From: Gordonia paraffinivorans NBRC 108238
Lineage (GTDB): Bacteria; Actinomycetota; Actinomycetes; Mycobacteriales; Mycobacteriaceae
NCBI RefSeq assembly: GCF_000344155.1
Contig: NZ_BAOQ01000036.1
Span: forward strand, 1 to 64,000
Direction of reading: 5' to 3'
Length of the DNA stretch: 64,000 bases
The translations under genes and the position numbers were made by a program. The notes under the pieces are model-generated. The model saw only the letters and a program-made list of their open reading frames with translations. It was not told where the DNA came from and searched no databases. How positions within the stretch are numbered: position 1 is the first letter of the stretch; each line of letters starts with the position of its first letter. This document shows positions 1-8,077 of this stretch, piece by piece.

Positions 1-221
1 AGCGCCGTAAGCACCGCGTTAGCAGCGTCAAGGCGCCGGTCCTCGGGGAATTCAGTGAGGTGTCGCTCGACCGCTGTCGCGATGTGTTTCGCGAATACGT
101 GGGGGACGTCGGCCTTGCCGACAGGCGTCGACTCGGCTTCCAGGGAGGAGGCATCGATGCGATGCTGAAGTCGCTGTGTGAGAACCGATTCATAGAGACC
201 AGGGACCAAAGAATCATGCAC
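1..221 (-). CDS. N-terminus of a DUF3427-type DEAD/DEAH helicase (cut by window edge)
   Basis: Reading the minus strand from a GTG at 221, an uninterrupted frame of 73 codons runs off the left edge. It begins VHDSLVPGLYESVLT and continues as a charged helical stretch. An early LxPGLYE segment followed by a helical N-terminal region is typical of the large superfamily II helicases that end in a DUF3427 domain, often found in islands and near restriction systems. No helicase motif lies inside the window, so the family call rests on the N-terminus alone. No good ribosome-binding site is visible, and a TTG at 251 is an in-frame alternative start. Confidence 0.5.
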   Translation of the reverse strand, partial: MHDSLVPGLYESVLTQRLQHRIDASSLEAESTPVGKADVPHVFAKHIATAVERHLTEFPEDRRLDAANAVLTA

Positions 222-313
222 GGTGGTGAGTACACCACGAGATCCTGACAAAGGCGTTGCCGATCGCCATCGAGTCCCGGTTCGTCCCAAATTGGCGGTT
301 GCGGTCGTCAGGT

Positions 314-969
314 TCAGCAATGAGTGCCCGGCTCGAGGTTGTTACGTCGGACAACGTCGGACAATTGGGAGTCGCGCGGCGCCACTTGAGTACATGTCAG
401 CCCGAGACTTCGCCACGCGGACAGCCTGGTCCGTGTCATCGGGTACACCGTGTACCCGAAACGCGGCGCGATCTCGCTGACGTAGTTTCGCGTGTCTCGA
501 CGTCGTCGGTTCGGGCGGGTTGATCGGGCATGCAGAGTTCGTCGTAGGGGATACTCTTGTCGCCGAGCCCAATGTCCTTCTGTAACACGCTGATTTCGTC
601 CCGTCCGGAAACAGCGATGATCTCCGACACCGACGGGTGCGTCGCCAAGGTCTCCACTACGACGATCGTGGAGTGATAGGAGAGCTCCTCCCCAACTCGA
701 TCCCTGGGTACGGTCTTGGCCGCCAAGCAGCGCCGAGGCCCTATCAATGACGAACAACCTTGCAGGTGGGAGGCGTCGGGTGATGTGGACCTTCGGCCAG
801 AGGCAGAGCTGTAGGTGCCTATCAGGTCGACAATGATCGGGGCGAGTCTGGTTTGCTGTGACGACGCACACGATGTCTCGTTGGTCTCGAGGACGATGTC
901 GTGGTCGAACGGTTCGTGATCTTGGGCGAACTCTCGAGGATGCAGGCCAATTCTTGTAGCGCTAGTCAC
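314..969 (-). pseudogene. Frameshifted hypothetical gene
   Basis: Two overlapping minus-strand frames each look coding over part of their length. The frame from 969 has protein-like codon choice around STIVVVETLATHPSVSEII and then turns low-complexity near 500. There a second frame takes over with NYVSEIAPRFGYTVYP and runs to a stop at 314. Joined by one frameshift near 490-510 they give one longer protein whose family I do not recognise. The 5' part also changes character near 750-870, so more than one lesion is possible. It lies just downstream of the methyltransferase gene on the same strand. Confidence 0.3.
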
Positions 970-981
970 CGCGATTCCAGC

Positions 982-1599
982 CTAGTCGGAGTTCCGAAGC
1001 ACAGCGACCAGGAAATCCGAGTCGTCGGCAATCGGTCTCACATCCCAAGTAGAGAGAAGAACATCGGGAGTGAATCCTGCCCTCGCCGTGTCTTTGAGGA
1101 AGTCGCTGAAAGGATATCCGCGCCCGGCACCGAACCCGATAACTGCCCGGCCGTCCTCGCGGAGATGGGTGCGAAGGCGTTCCAGAACCGAAATTCGCGT
1201 ACTGGGAGCAAGGAATGCCATGACGTTGCCGGCCGATACGATGAGATCGAATGGTTCGTCGATACCGACCGCGGGGAGATCGAGTTCGGCGAGATCCTGG
1301 ACGATCCATCGCGGACCCGGATGGTCCTCTTCGGCTGCCGCGATGAGCACGGGATCGACGTCGACGCCGACAACGTGGTGACCGGCGCGATGCAGATAGC
1401 CACCGGTCCGTCCCGGGCCACAGCCGGCGTCTAGGATATGCGACCCGCGCGCGGCCATAGCGTCGATGAGTCGAGCCTCACCGTACACGTCGGTGCCCTC
1501 ACGCTCGAGCTTGCGGAAGCGTTCGACGTACCAGTGGGAGTGCTGTGGGTCGTCGGCGACCTTCTGCATCCAGAGGCTTGGTTCGGTCATAGTGTCCAT
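982..1599 (-). CDS. Class I SAM-dependent methyltransferase
   Basis: 205 residues. Predicted to move a methyl group from S-adenosylmethionine to an unknown small acceptor. Motif I is the glycine loop in LDAGCGPGRTGG (about residues 55-66). The acidic end of strand 2 is VVGVDVDP, and the region after strand 4 reads DLIVSAGNVMAFL. The length is that of a minimal Rossmann methyltransferase with a short N-terminal cap (HWYVERFRKL) common in actinobacterial class I enzymes. ATG at 1599 is used; an in-frame ATG at 1590 is possible. It sits alone between the DUF3558 lipoprotein gene and the broken gene at 314-969. The substrate cannot be inferred. Confidence 0.85.
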   Translation of the reverse strand: MDTMTEPSLWMQKVADDPQHSHWYVERFRKLEREGTDVYGEARLIDAMAARGSHILDAGCGPGRTGGYLHRAGHHVVGVDVDPVLIAAAEEDHPGPRWIVQDLAELDLPAVGIDEPFDLIVSAGNVMAFLAPSTRISVLERLRTHLREDGRAVIGFGAGRGYPFSDFLKDTARAGFTPDVLLSTWDVRPIADDSDFLVAVLRNSD

Positions 1600-1689
1600 C
1601 CTGGCAAACCATGTGTCACTGGTCCGGACTCTGAGTACCGTGCCGTGATTGTCGGAGGTGCCAGATGTCGGGAGCTTGTTTGGTCTTCG

Positions 1690-2364
1690 CTAGCGGGGAA
1701 TCGCGCCGATAGTTGCTCGCAGGAAGTCCACTGCCGCGTTGCACGCCGCCATAGGCTGCGGCTCGAGTTCGATGAGAACGACATTCGTCACAACGACTGC
1801 ATTACCCGACTGCACGTAGGCGGCACAATCCCCCGGATCGATCGAACCCACGATTACTCGGCGACCGGCAATCTCAGTATCTGGATGCCAGGTTGTGGTC
1901 GAATAGTCCTCCTTATGCGCTGTCAGTCCGCCGTCGGGGCGGTCTAGATTGCCGACAAATTGGGACAGAAACGAGTGTCTGTTCTCCGAGAACTTCCATT
2001 GACAACCCCTTGCTGTCTGAAAGTCGGAGCCTGCCACATCGTTGACGGATGCTTCATCCAGGTCGAAGCGCTGAACTACAGCACCTGGTACCTGCGTACA
2101 GGGCTCATAGGAAGTGCCACTGTTGTTGCTATTCCAGCGGTTTGGGAACTCGGTCTTAAACGGAAGAGGTCGCCCAGCGTCGTCCGTTTGACGGATCTGT
2201 AGCGCAGAGACTGACTCAGCGGCAGCAGAGGGAGTTGCTGTGGGCGTCCCGCTTACGCTGCATGCTGGTAGGACCGTCATGGTCGTCGCGGTGCACGCGA
2301 CCATTGCGATCCCCGTGCTGAGTTCTTGCCAATTACGCCTCAAGTTCGCTGGCACTCTCAGCAT
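1690..2364 (-). CDS. DUF3558-type lipoprotein
   Basis: About 224 residues from ATG 2364. An N-terminal hydrophobic stretch ends in a lipobox (VLPAC, then SVSG), so the protein should be lipid-anchored outside the membrane. A Ser/Thr/Ala/Pro-rich linker follows, then a domain with spaced cysteines (SYEPCTQV, TARGCQWKF, GDCAAYV, MAACNAAV), the pattern of actinobacterial DUF3558 lipoproteins. Their function is unknown. The upstream gene (2333-2707) overlaps its 5' end, so the two are probably cotranscribed. The start is uncertain: TTG 2388 and further in-frame candidates downstream also exist. Confidence 0.8.
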   Translation of the reverse strand: MLRVPANLRRNWQELSTGIAMVACTATTMTVLPACSVSGTPTATPSAAAESVSALQIRQTDDAGRPLPFKTEFPNRWNSNNSGTSYEPCTQVPGAVVQRFDLDEASVNDVAGSDFQTARGCQWKFSENRHSFLSQFVGNLDRPDGGLTAHKEDYSTTTWHPDTEIAGRRVIVGSIDPGDCAAYVQSGNAVVVTNVVLIELEPQPMAACNAAVDFLRATIGAIPR

Positions 2365-2707
2365 CGGCAGCTTCGAACTCGGCGGCAACTGAGCGACAGT
2401 GGGTTGCGAGGGAAGCGGTACGCGCAGCCTGCGTCGTCAGATCTGCTGAGAACGACTCAAGCATCGAGCGAACAGTCCGAGCAACTGTTCGGCCTTCTAT
2501 GCAGTCGCCAAGCTTATTGGAACGCGCTGCGCCAGCTAAGAGGGCCTTGGCGCGAACCAACTCCTCAGCCACCTCCGCAACCACCGCCGCCCGCTTCTCC
2601 CATGCGGCGCGCTCCGAGCGAACGGTGTACTGCTCGCCGTCCGGACTCACCGGCATCTTCGGAGCAGGTCTGGGCAACAGAGAGTCGTCCGAGAACGGAA
2701 TCGTCAC
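2333..2707 (-). CDS. Small helical, ESX/WXG-like protein paired with a DUF3558 lipoprotein
   Basis: 124 residues from GTG 2707, which is preceded by a purine-rich GAGGGGGA. After a Pro-rich start the protein is an Ala/Glu/Arg-rich helical repeat with a tryptophan near residue 36 (AAWEKRA), consistent with a helical hairpin like WXG100-type proteins but without a clear WXG motif. It has no signal peptide or membrane segment. It overlaps the start of the DUF3558 gene by about 30 bases, so translation is probably coupled. Small helical proteins encoded just before DUF3558 lipoproteins occur in other mycolic-acid bacteria. The ESX-like label is inference. Confidence 0.65.
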   Translation of the reverse strand: MTIPFSDDSLLPRPAPKMPVSPDGEQYTVRSERAAWEKRAAVVAEVAEELVRAKALLAGAARSNKLGDCIEGRTVARTVRSMLESFSADLTTQAARTASLATHCRSVAAEFEAADAESASELEA

Positions 2708-2850
2708 AGGTCCCCCTCACGCCATGCGCGCCCCGATGGCGCCGCCACCACGCCGAACAGACTAGCGCGGCAGCAGACGATCGCCAGTCCAGCGCGATTA
2801 CTGTGCATCACCGGCGACGAATCCCCAGTACAGAACATGGGGCGGCAGAG

Positions 2851-2891
2851 GGGTGCGGGGCCGCCGAGCCAAGACTCGCGACCCCGCACCC
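2851..2891. terminator. Hairpin between the VWA gene and the lipoprotein pair
   Basis: GGGTGCGGGG (2851-2860) is matched perfectly by CCCCGCACCC (2882-2891) across a 21-base loop. It lies 7 bases past the stop of the VWA gene, which is transcribed leftward, so it probably ends that transcript. There is no T-run, as is common in high-GC actinobacteria. Confidence 0.55.
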
Positions 2892-2897
2892 AGCGAG

Positions 2898-4166
2898 CTA
2901 CCGCCGGCGACCCCTCTTCCGGTTGTTCCAGTGGTAGGAGTCCCGGGTCGCCTTCGACGCATATCCGGCACCCTCGATCCGGGCGCGCATGTTCAGTTGC
3001 TCGATGTCCCGAAGCTCCTGCTCGATCGCCATGAACTCCTCGGGCGCGGCGAGCGTCGCCGCCTCCCGCAGCTGCGCCGCCGACTTCCGCAGCAGTGTGT
3101 CACCCACATCCAGGTCGCCGGCCTCGAAGGCCTTCGACGCCTCGAGCTTTGCGGCCTGTCCCTCCTGGTACAGCTTCTCCGACTCCACCTTCGGGTTCGG
3201 CACACGACCGGAGGCCTGATCGCCGGGCACCACGTTCACCGAGATCGGCAGCGTCATGGTGTGCTCGATGAGCGTAGCGGTCTCTGCGTACCGCAGCTCG
3301 AGCGTCGCGATCTGTGCCAATCCCAGCGCGGCCAGGCCGTCGACCTTCATCCGCAACAGCAGCTTGCGCTGTTCCTCCGCATAGAAGTCGCCGAGTTCGA
3401 TCATCACCTCGCCGTTGCCGACCTGGTTGACGGGCAGATCGTTGTACAGGGCCAGCGACGTCACCTCCGGGACGCACCGCACGATCAGCGTCGCAGCCTG
3501 CACCGACTTCGAGAGGAGCCCCTCGACCTCGCCGGCGATCGCTGCACCCGCGGCATCGGGGTCGTCGGCGAACACGTGATTACCGTTCCCCGAACGCGCC
3601 ATCGCCGACAGCAGCGTCTCGTCGTACCCGCGTCCGTAGCCGAGGGTCGACGTCGTGATGCCGTCCGATGCAGCCTTGGCAGTCACGGCGGCGAACCGGT
3701 CGATATCGGTGAGCCCGCGGTTGACGTGCCCGTCGCTGATGACGAGGACGGTGCCGCCGCGGATACCGGCGGCGGCCGCGGCGCGTCGAAGATCCTGGAG
3801 TCCACGCAGGTAGCCCGACGAGAGGTCGGTGCATCCACCCGACTCGATCGACCGAATTGCCTGCACCGCACGGGTTTTTTCGGACAGGGGGGCGGCCGGC
3901 ACGACGACCTGTGCGGTGTCGTCGAACGTCACCACACCGAACACATCGGCAGGGTTGAGCTGGGCCACGACACCGGCGAGCGCCTTCTTGGCGCCCTCCA
4001 GCGGAGCGCCGTCCATCGAACCGCTGCGGTCGAGCACGATCTGCAGGGCAGCGGGGGAGCGGTTGGTCTCGGGTGCCGCCGGCGCCGTCAGCTCGAGCAG
4101 CACGGTCACCTCGTCGGCGGACTCGTGGGCCACCATGTCCACGTCAAGAGCAGTGGAGAGTTTCAT
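2898..4166 (-). CDS. von Willebrand factor A (VWA) domain protein
   Basis: 422 residues, cytoplasmic by sequence (no signal peptide or membrane segment). The VWA domain begins near residue 40. Its metal-ion-dependent adhesion site reads LDRSGSM, and later MIDAS positions are plausible at GGCTDLSSG and VISDGHVN. A C-terminal half of beta-sandwich and then helical character follows, ending in a basic tail. Such stand-alone VWA proteins bind protein partners through a metal ion; the partner is unknown. ATG 4166 is preferred over ATG 4172 because the GGAAGGA ribosome-binding site is then 6 bases away. It is divergent from the NrtR-like regulator and shares a 97-base promoter region with it. Confidence 0.85.
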   Translation of the reverse strand: MKLSTALDVDMVAHESADEVTVLLELTAPAAPETNRSPAALQIVLDRSGSMDGAPLEGAKKALAGVVAQLNPADVFGVVTFDDTAQVVVPAAPLSEKTRAVQAIRSIESGGCTDLSSGYLRGLQDLRRAAAAAGIRGGTVLVISDGHVNRGLTDIDRFAAVTAKAASDGITTSTLGYGRGYDETLLSAMARSGNGNHVFADDPDAAGAAIAGEVEGLLSKSVQAATLIVRCVPEVTSLALYNDLPVNQVGNGEVMIELGDFYAEEQRKLLLRMKVDGLAALGLAQIATLELRYAETATLIEHTMTLPISVNVVPGDQASGRVPNPKVESEKLYQEGQAAKLEASKAFEAGDLDVGDTLLRKSAAQLREAATLAAPEEFMAIEQELRDIEQLNMRARIEGAGYASKATRDSYHWNNRKRGRRR

Positions 4167-4206
4167 CGTCATTCCTTCCCCCGCCTCGACATCGGACCGA
4201 GACGGT

Positions 4207-4250
4207 GACTTTGCGCGAATCTGAGTTTACTACTTTGCGCAAACTTTCGC
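4207..4250. promoter_or_regulatory. Operator-like repeats between VWA and NrtR-like genes
   Basis: Three related elements lie in the divergent promoter region: GACTTTGCGC at 4207-4216, TACTTTGCGC at 4231-4240 and AAACTTTCGC at 4241-4250. The middle one forms a perfect 10-base palindrome, TTTGCGCAAA, at 4234-4243. A TAGTCT that could be a -10 for the rightward gene follows at 4252-4257. NrtR-family proteins usually bind palindromes in their own promoters, so this is the likely site of the adjacent regulator. The link is inferred. Confidence 0.5.
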
Positions 4251-4263
4251 ATAGTCTGTTTTC

Positions 4264-4983
4264 GTGACCAGTCGCTCGAAGAGCCTCGCCGACTACCCGC
4301 GCCCGAACGTTGCCGTCGACATCGCCGTCCTGACCGTCGCCGAAGGTGCGCTGAATGTCGTGATCCAGCGCGACGCCGAAGGGCGGGCCTCGCTGCCGGG
4401 ACGGTTCATCCGGGAGAGGCACACCGTCGAACAGACGGTGCGCGAGGTCCTCGAACTCAAACTGGGGCTTTCACCCGATCACGTCCGACCGCACCTGCTG
4501 GCGGTTTTCAGTGATCCAGACCGAGATCCCCGTGGATGGACGATCTCGATCGCGCACGCGGTGGCCCTGCCGAATGTCGGGTTGTCCGGCGTCATCGGCG
4601 AACTCGCACCCGTGACACCGACCGGACGGCTGGCGTCGGGGGAGGAGCTCCTCTACGACCACGCCGAGATCATTGCAGCAGCCACCGACACTCTTCGGGA
4701 ACGTTACGAGGATCAGGCGGATCCCGACGACCTGCTGCGCCCCCCGTATACGTTGTCCGAACTGCGGCAGCTCCACGAGGCGGTCCTCGGGCGGCCACTC
4801 ATGCGGGACTCGTTCAACCGAAGGGTGAAACCGCTTCTAGAACCGCAGCTCGACGCCGACGGGAAACCTGCGACCAGGATCGGCGGCGGTCGGCCGGCCC
4901 GGCTGTACGCCAAGGCCGCGCCGACGGCGACGTTCGGGTGGAGGCTGCCGAGCCCGCGATCGGAGCAGGACCCCGGGTCCTAG
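4264..4983 (+). CDS. NrtR-like regulator (degenerate Nudix domain plus winged helix)
   Basis: 239 residues from GTG 4264. Residues about 10-145 are a Nudix fold, but the catalytic box is degenerate: the REVLELKLGL segment stands where REUxEExGU is expected, so hydrolysis is doubtful. The C-terminal third, with TLSELRQLHEAVLGRPL followed by FNRRVKP, matches the winged-helix DNA-binding domain of NrtR-type regulators. NrtR proteins sense ADP-ribose or related nucleotides and repress NAD-metabolism genes. No NAD gene is adjacent here; the divergent neighbour is the VWA gene, which may be its target. The operator-like repeats just upstream support autoregulation. Confidence 0.8.
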   Translation: MTSRSKSLADYPRPNVAVDIAVLTVAEGALNVVIQRDAEGRASLPGRFIRERHTVEQTVREVLELKLGLSPDHVRPHLLAVFSDPDRDPRGWTISIAHAVALPNVGLSGVIGELAPVTPTGRLASGEELLYDHAEIIAAATDTLRERYEDQADPDDLLRPPYTLSELRQLHEAVLGRPLMRDSFNRRVKPLLEPQLDADGKPATRIGGGRPARLYAKAAPTATFGWRLPSPRSEQDPGS

Positions 4984-5079
4984 AGGCACCGGATCCCATG
5001 GGGGATGACACAGCGTGGAAGACGTTCCGGTAGGTGCCGCGCAGGCCGGCGATCGGCTCGCGCGAGGGGTCCGTCGTTG

Positions 5080-5592
5080 GTGATCACGCGACCTCTGGCC
5101 TGCCTGGTGGGCGTGCTCGCGATCCTCGCGTGCGCCACTGCCAGACCTCGTCGGATTCTGACGAGAACAAGCCCACGGTGGAGATCCGCTCGAAGTGGCG
5201 TGGCGGACGGTCAACGAGCATCTCCAGGTGATCTTCCCGGGATGGGATGTCGCGCAAACTTTTCCTGAGAGCTCATCGTGGCGCGTCGACGTGTTGTACG
5301 GGTGTTCGACCGGAAGCAACTCGCTCGTTGACGGCCCGCCGTGGAGCATGCGCAACGAGAACGACGTCGACCACCTCGGTGACCCGACCCTGCGAGCGCA
5401 GGTCGACCGCGGTTTCGACACCCTCGTCGAGCGTGGCTTCGAGCCGGTCGACGTCGGACCAAGAAGGCGCCCGAGGAACGCAGCGTCCGCAACGACGCGG
5501 CATTCGGTGTGGTGCTGATGGTGTCGTGGCGCGGCAGCGACATGTGGACCCGTCCGCTCCTCGTCGCCATGCATCACTTTCCCCGGGGATGA
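5080..5592 (+). pseudogene. Lipoprotein pseudogene with at least three frameshifts
   Basis: The remains of one secreted lipoprotein are spread over all three forward frames. GTG 5080 (or TTG 5077), behind a GAGGGG ribosome-binding site, opens a signal peptide ending LVGVLAILACA. The frame then shifts near 5140 to CQTSSDSDENKPTVEI. It shifts again near 5195 to AWRTVNEHLQVIFPGWDVAQ and onward, and once more near 5460 to SVRNDAAFGVVLMVSWRG, ending in TGA at 5592. Each piece has coherent high-GC codon use only in its own frame. The original product was probably about 165-170 residues. The family is not recognised. Confidence 0.7.
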
Positions 5593-5624
5593 GGAGTATT
5601 CGCAGACCAGGTGATCAACAGAAC

Positions 5625-5661
5625 ACGCCGCCAGGCCCCGGGGTGGAGGGCCTGACGGCGT
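5625..5661. terminator. Hairpin downstream of the M23 peptidase gene
   Basis: ACGCCGCCAGGCCC (5625-5638) pairs with GGGCCTGACGGCGT (5648-5661) with one mismatch in 14 and a 9-base loop. It lies between the lipoprotein pseudogene and the leftward M23 gene, and could end transcription from either side. Confidence 0.65.
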
Positions 5662-5700
5662 GATCGTTCGACCGTTGTCGGTCTCAGGGGTGAGTGCTGG

Positions 5701-6369
5701 TCACGGGTGGACGCCGCGCTGGTTCAGCCACACCTGGGGGTCGATCTTGTTGCCGTTGGCATCCCAGACCTCGTAGTGCAGGTGAGGTCCGGTGGATTCA
5801 CCGCGATTGCCGACGGTCGCGATCTTCTGGCCGGCGGTCACGCGCTGTCCGGCGTGCACGAAGCTCTGGTCGACGTGTCCGAAGACGCCGGTGGTGCCGT
5901 CGTCCTGCTTGACGCGGACCCACTGGCCGAAGCCGGAAGCGGGGCCGGACTCGAGCACGACACCGTCGGTCACGGCATAAATGGGCGTGCCGATGCTGTT
6001 GGCGATGTCGACGCCGTTGTGGTTGGAGCCCCAGCGCGGGCCGTAGCCCGACGTCACGGTGCCGCTGACAGGCTTCACGGCCTTGCGTGCACCCGGGGCG
6101 CCGGGGTTGTCGAACACCGACGGCGGCAGGATGTCGCGGGCGAACTTGTCCAGTTCGGGCGGAAGGTTGACGCCGGCCGGGATCTTCACGTCCGCCGGCA
6201 GGGCGTCGGCCGGGATCACCGGCGCAGGCGCGGGCTGGGCCAATGCCTGTGCTGCACTACCGACCGTCAGGCCAGCGGCGCCGACGAAGGCCGCGAGCGC
6301 GACAGCTCGGACTGCCTTCCGGGTGCGCTTCTGGGATGAGTGATGGGTGTTCAGGTAAGTCAAGGGCAC
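5701..6369 (-). CDS. Secreted M23 family metallopeptidase
   Basis: 222 residues from GTG 6369. A basic, then hydrophobic N-terminus ending near AAQALAQ is a signal peptide. A Pro/Ala-rich linker follows, and then the M23 (lysostaphin/LytM-like) domain in the last 125 residues. The zinc ligands are visible in SNHNGVDIA (His and Asp) and in GPHLHYEV. Such enzymes cut peptidoglycan cross-bridges or act as LytM-type activators in the cell wall. Upstream in-frame codons to 6615 lack coding character, so the long extension was rejected. It is monocistronic, with a hairpin 40 bases downstream. The upstream leader carries GTATCGG twice (6379-6385 and 6397-6403). Confidence 0.85.
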   Translation of the reverse strand: MPLTYLNTHHSSQKRTRKAVRAVALAAFVGAAGLTVGSAAQALAQPAPAPVIPADALPADVKIPAGVNLPPELDKFARDILPPSVFDNPGAPGARKAVKPVSGTVTSGYGPRWGSNHNGVDIANSIGTPIYAVTDGVVLESGPASGFGQWVRVKQDDGTTGVFGHVDQSFVHAGQRVTAGQKIATVGNRGESTGPHLHYEVWDANGNKIDPQVWLNQRGVHP

Positions 6370-6777
6370 AACATTTCTGTATCGGTAACGATTAGGTATC
6401 GGATCGGACACGGCCAGGCTAAACACGCGGACCTGAGCGGAGCCTGAGAAACAGGCCTGATCGTGTCTCGACTCACTCGATCGAGCGCAAAGGGCGAGGT
6501 CGGGGTGTGCGTGCTCACGTCCGAGACTCCGCAAAGCGGACATCGACGGGTCGGGGCGGAACGACGACTCCGCGTCGGAGCCGGCAACCACCGCCAACAC
6601 AGGCAGGGCAATCACCGACGTTCGAGGCTCTCTGCTCCCGCGTCACCGGCAAGGCCCTCGTAACGGCCGTGACCCTCTGCGGCCACAAGTGCGCCGGAAA
6701 GTACTCCGCAAGGCGGCGAGCTGCGGATACGGGACCGACCGCTTCGGAGCGTTCCCGGGTACTCGGTCGAGACTGCT
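6370..6777. other. Stretch with no supported gene
   Basis: About 400 bases between the M23 start and the broken frame at 6778. Several open frames cross it on both strands, but none has a recognisable motif, a ribosome-binding site or the strong third-position G/C bias of the neighbouring genes. The right-hand part may be the eroded 5' end of the pseudogene that follows; the left-hand part holds the M23 promoter. Confidence 0.4.
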
Positions 6778-7298
6778 GTGAAGCGCCCCGCGACGGTGCT
6801 CGTGCTGATCACCGCCATCAGCGGCTGCGAGAGGTGCGCATACGCCCAGGCTTCAGTCTCTGGACCTGAACGGGCGCGTACTTCCAGCCGTGTCGTCGCG
6901 AGATGGGGGTGCACGAGGGTAGAAGTGGTGCCGACCGACGGTCTCGGCGACCGTCCGTCCGGTCTCTCACAGGACCACGACGTATACGGAGTTCGGATAC
7001 CGCACACGACCGACGATGGGATCCCGCGGGACGTGGACCCGACCCGATCGCTCGCTGTTGCGATCGAGACCTTCTTCGACGTGTACCGAGACGTCGTGGT
7101 CAACCTGCGGCTTCCGGACGGGAATGTCGGCAAGCCATAGGACAATTACTACGCACTTCGTCAGATCGCCACGGCCGCAGGCTCAGTGCGCGTCGAGCTC
7201 GAAGCCGGCCTCGATCTCGAGATGACACCGGTGCGTTTCGACTTCGCAACGGGCCTCAACACCGCATCGGTGGCAACGGCGCTCACGTGCCCGTCTGA
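6778..7298 (+). pseudogene. Broken unknown gene with an in-frame stop
   Basis: A forward frame from ATG 6778 becomes clearly protein-like from about 6985 (VYGVRIPHTTDDGIPRDV, SLAVAIETFFDVYRDVVVNL), hits TAG at 7138-7140, and goes on in the same frame as DNYYALRQIATAAGSVRVEL and TPVRFDFATGLNTASVATAL to about 7290. The single stop therefore splits one coherent coding stretch. The part before about 6985 is weak and may contain a further lesion. The 3' end meets the stop of the convergent SDR gene. I do not recognise the family. Confidence 0.45.
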
Positions 7299-8077
7299 CG
7301 CCGCCTCCCGATCTTGCGCATCGCACCGATCAGTTCGAGGCCGACACTGGGCGTGAGATCTCCGGCGCGGCTGATGACTCCGCGCCACCGCGGTAGCACG
7401 CGGAAGACCTGGCGGCTGTCCATGAGCTCCATGCCGGCGCGAACCACGGCTTCTTCGTCGAGTGGCTTGGGGCCGGCGAAGAGCATGGCGGCGCCGGGAT
7501 CCGTCGCGCGGGAGGTGACCATCTGTGTGTTGACCACGTCCGGGCACAACGCCCGCGCCCGGATCGGCAGTCCCGCATGCCGCAGGTCGCCCTCCAGCGA
7601 GGTCGTGTACGAGAGCACTGCGGCCTTGGTCGCCGCGTACAGCGACAGGCCGGGCACCGGGGCGAGGGCCGAGAGGGACGCGATGTTGAGGACGACGCCA
7701 CCGCCCGTGGTGCGCATCTGCGACACGGCGGCGGCCGAACCCGCCATGACACCTCGAACATTGACGTCAAGGATGGTCGCGATCTGTTCGTCGGAATAGT
7801 CCCAGGCGTCTCCTGCGAAGAGCACGCCGGCGTTGTTCACCCAGACACTCAACCGGCCGAGAGCAGCAGCTTCCTCGGCTACCCGGCGATGTGACGCGAT
7901 GTCCCGCACATCCTGCTGCAGACCGACTGCGCCGCCGCCGATCTCGACGGCCGCGCGTTCAGCGGCGTCACCGTCGACGTCGGTGACGATCACACGGTGA
8001 CCCTCCTGGGCAAGACGACGGGCAAAAGCGAGGCCGATGCCGCGACCGGCGCCGGTGACTACTGCTGTGGTGGGCAT
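7283..8077 (-). CDS. Short-chain dehydrogenase/reductase (SDR)
   Basis: 264 residues, classical SDR. The cofactor loop is TGAGRGIG near residue 8, followed by VTDVDGD, which favours NAD over NADP. The structural motif NNAGVL and the catalytic Ser (IASLSALAP) with YAATK are all present. It oxidises or reduces an alcohol/ketone pair; the substrate is unknown. The C-terminal tail is basic. It is convergent with the broken gene on its left and divergent from the NTF2-like gene on its right. Confidence 0.9.
   Translation of the reverse strand: MPTTAVVTGAGRGIGLAFARRLAQEGHRVIVTDVDGDAAERAAVEIGGGAVGLQQDVRDIASHRRVAEEAAALGRLSVWVNNAGVLFAGDAWDYSDEQIATILDVNVRGVMAGSAAAVSQMRTTGGGVVLNIASLSALAPVPGLSLYAATKAAVLSYTTSLEGDLRHAGLPIRARALCPDVVNTQMVTSRATDPGAAMLFAGPKPLDEEAVVRAGMELMDSRQVFRVLPRWRGVISRAGDLTPSVGLELIGAMRKIGRRRQTGT

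Noticed and set aside
2704..2889. 61-codon minus frame before the small helical gene
   Set aside because: It spans the terminator hairpin, has no motif, and overlaps the start of the next gene.
2853..4208. Long plus-strand frame (451 codons) opposite the VWA gene
   Set aside because: Arg/His/Gly-rich translation without motifs; the minus frame has an intact MIDAS motif and a ribosome-binding site.
6612..7145. Minus-strand frame over the broken gene at 6778-7298
   Set aside because: Ser/Thr/Arg-rich shadow; the plus frame continues coherently past a stop, which favours a decayed forward gene.
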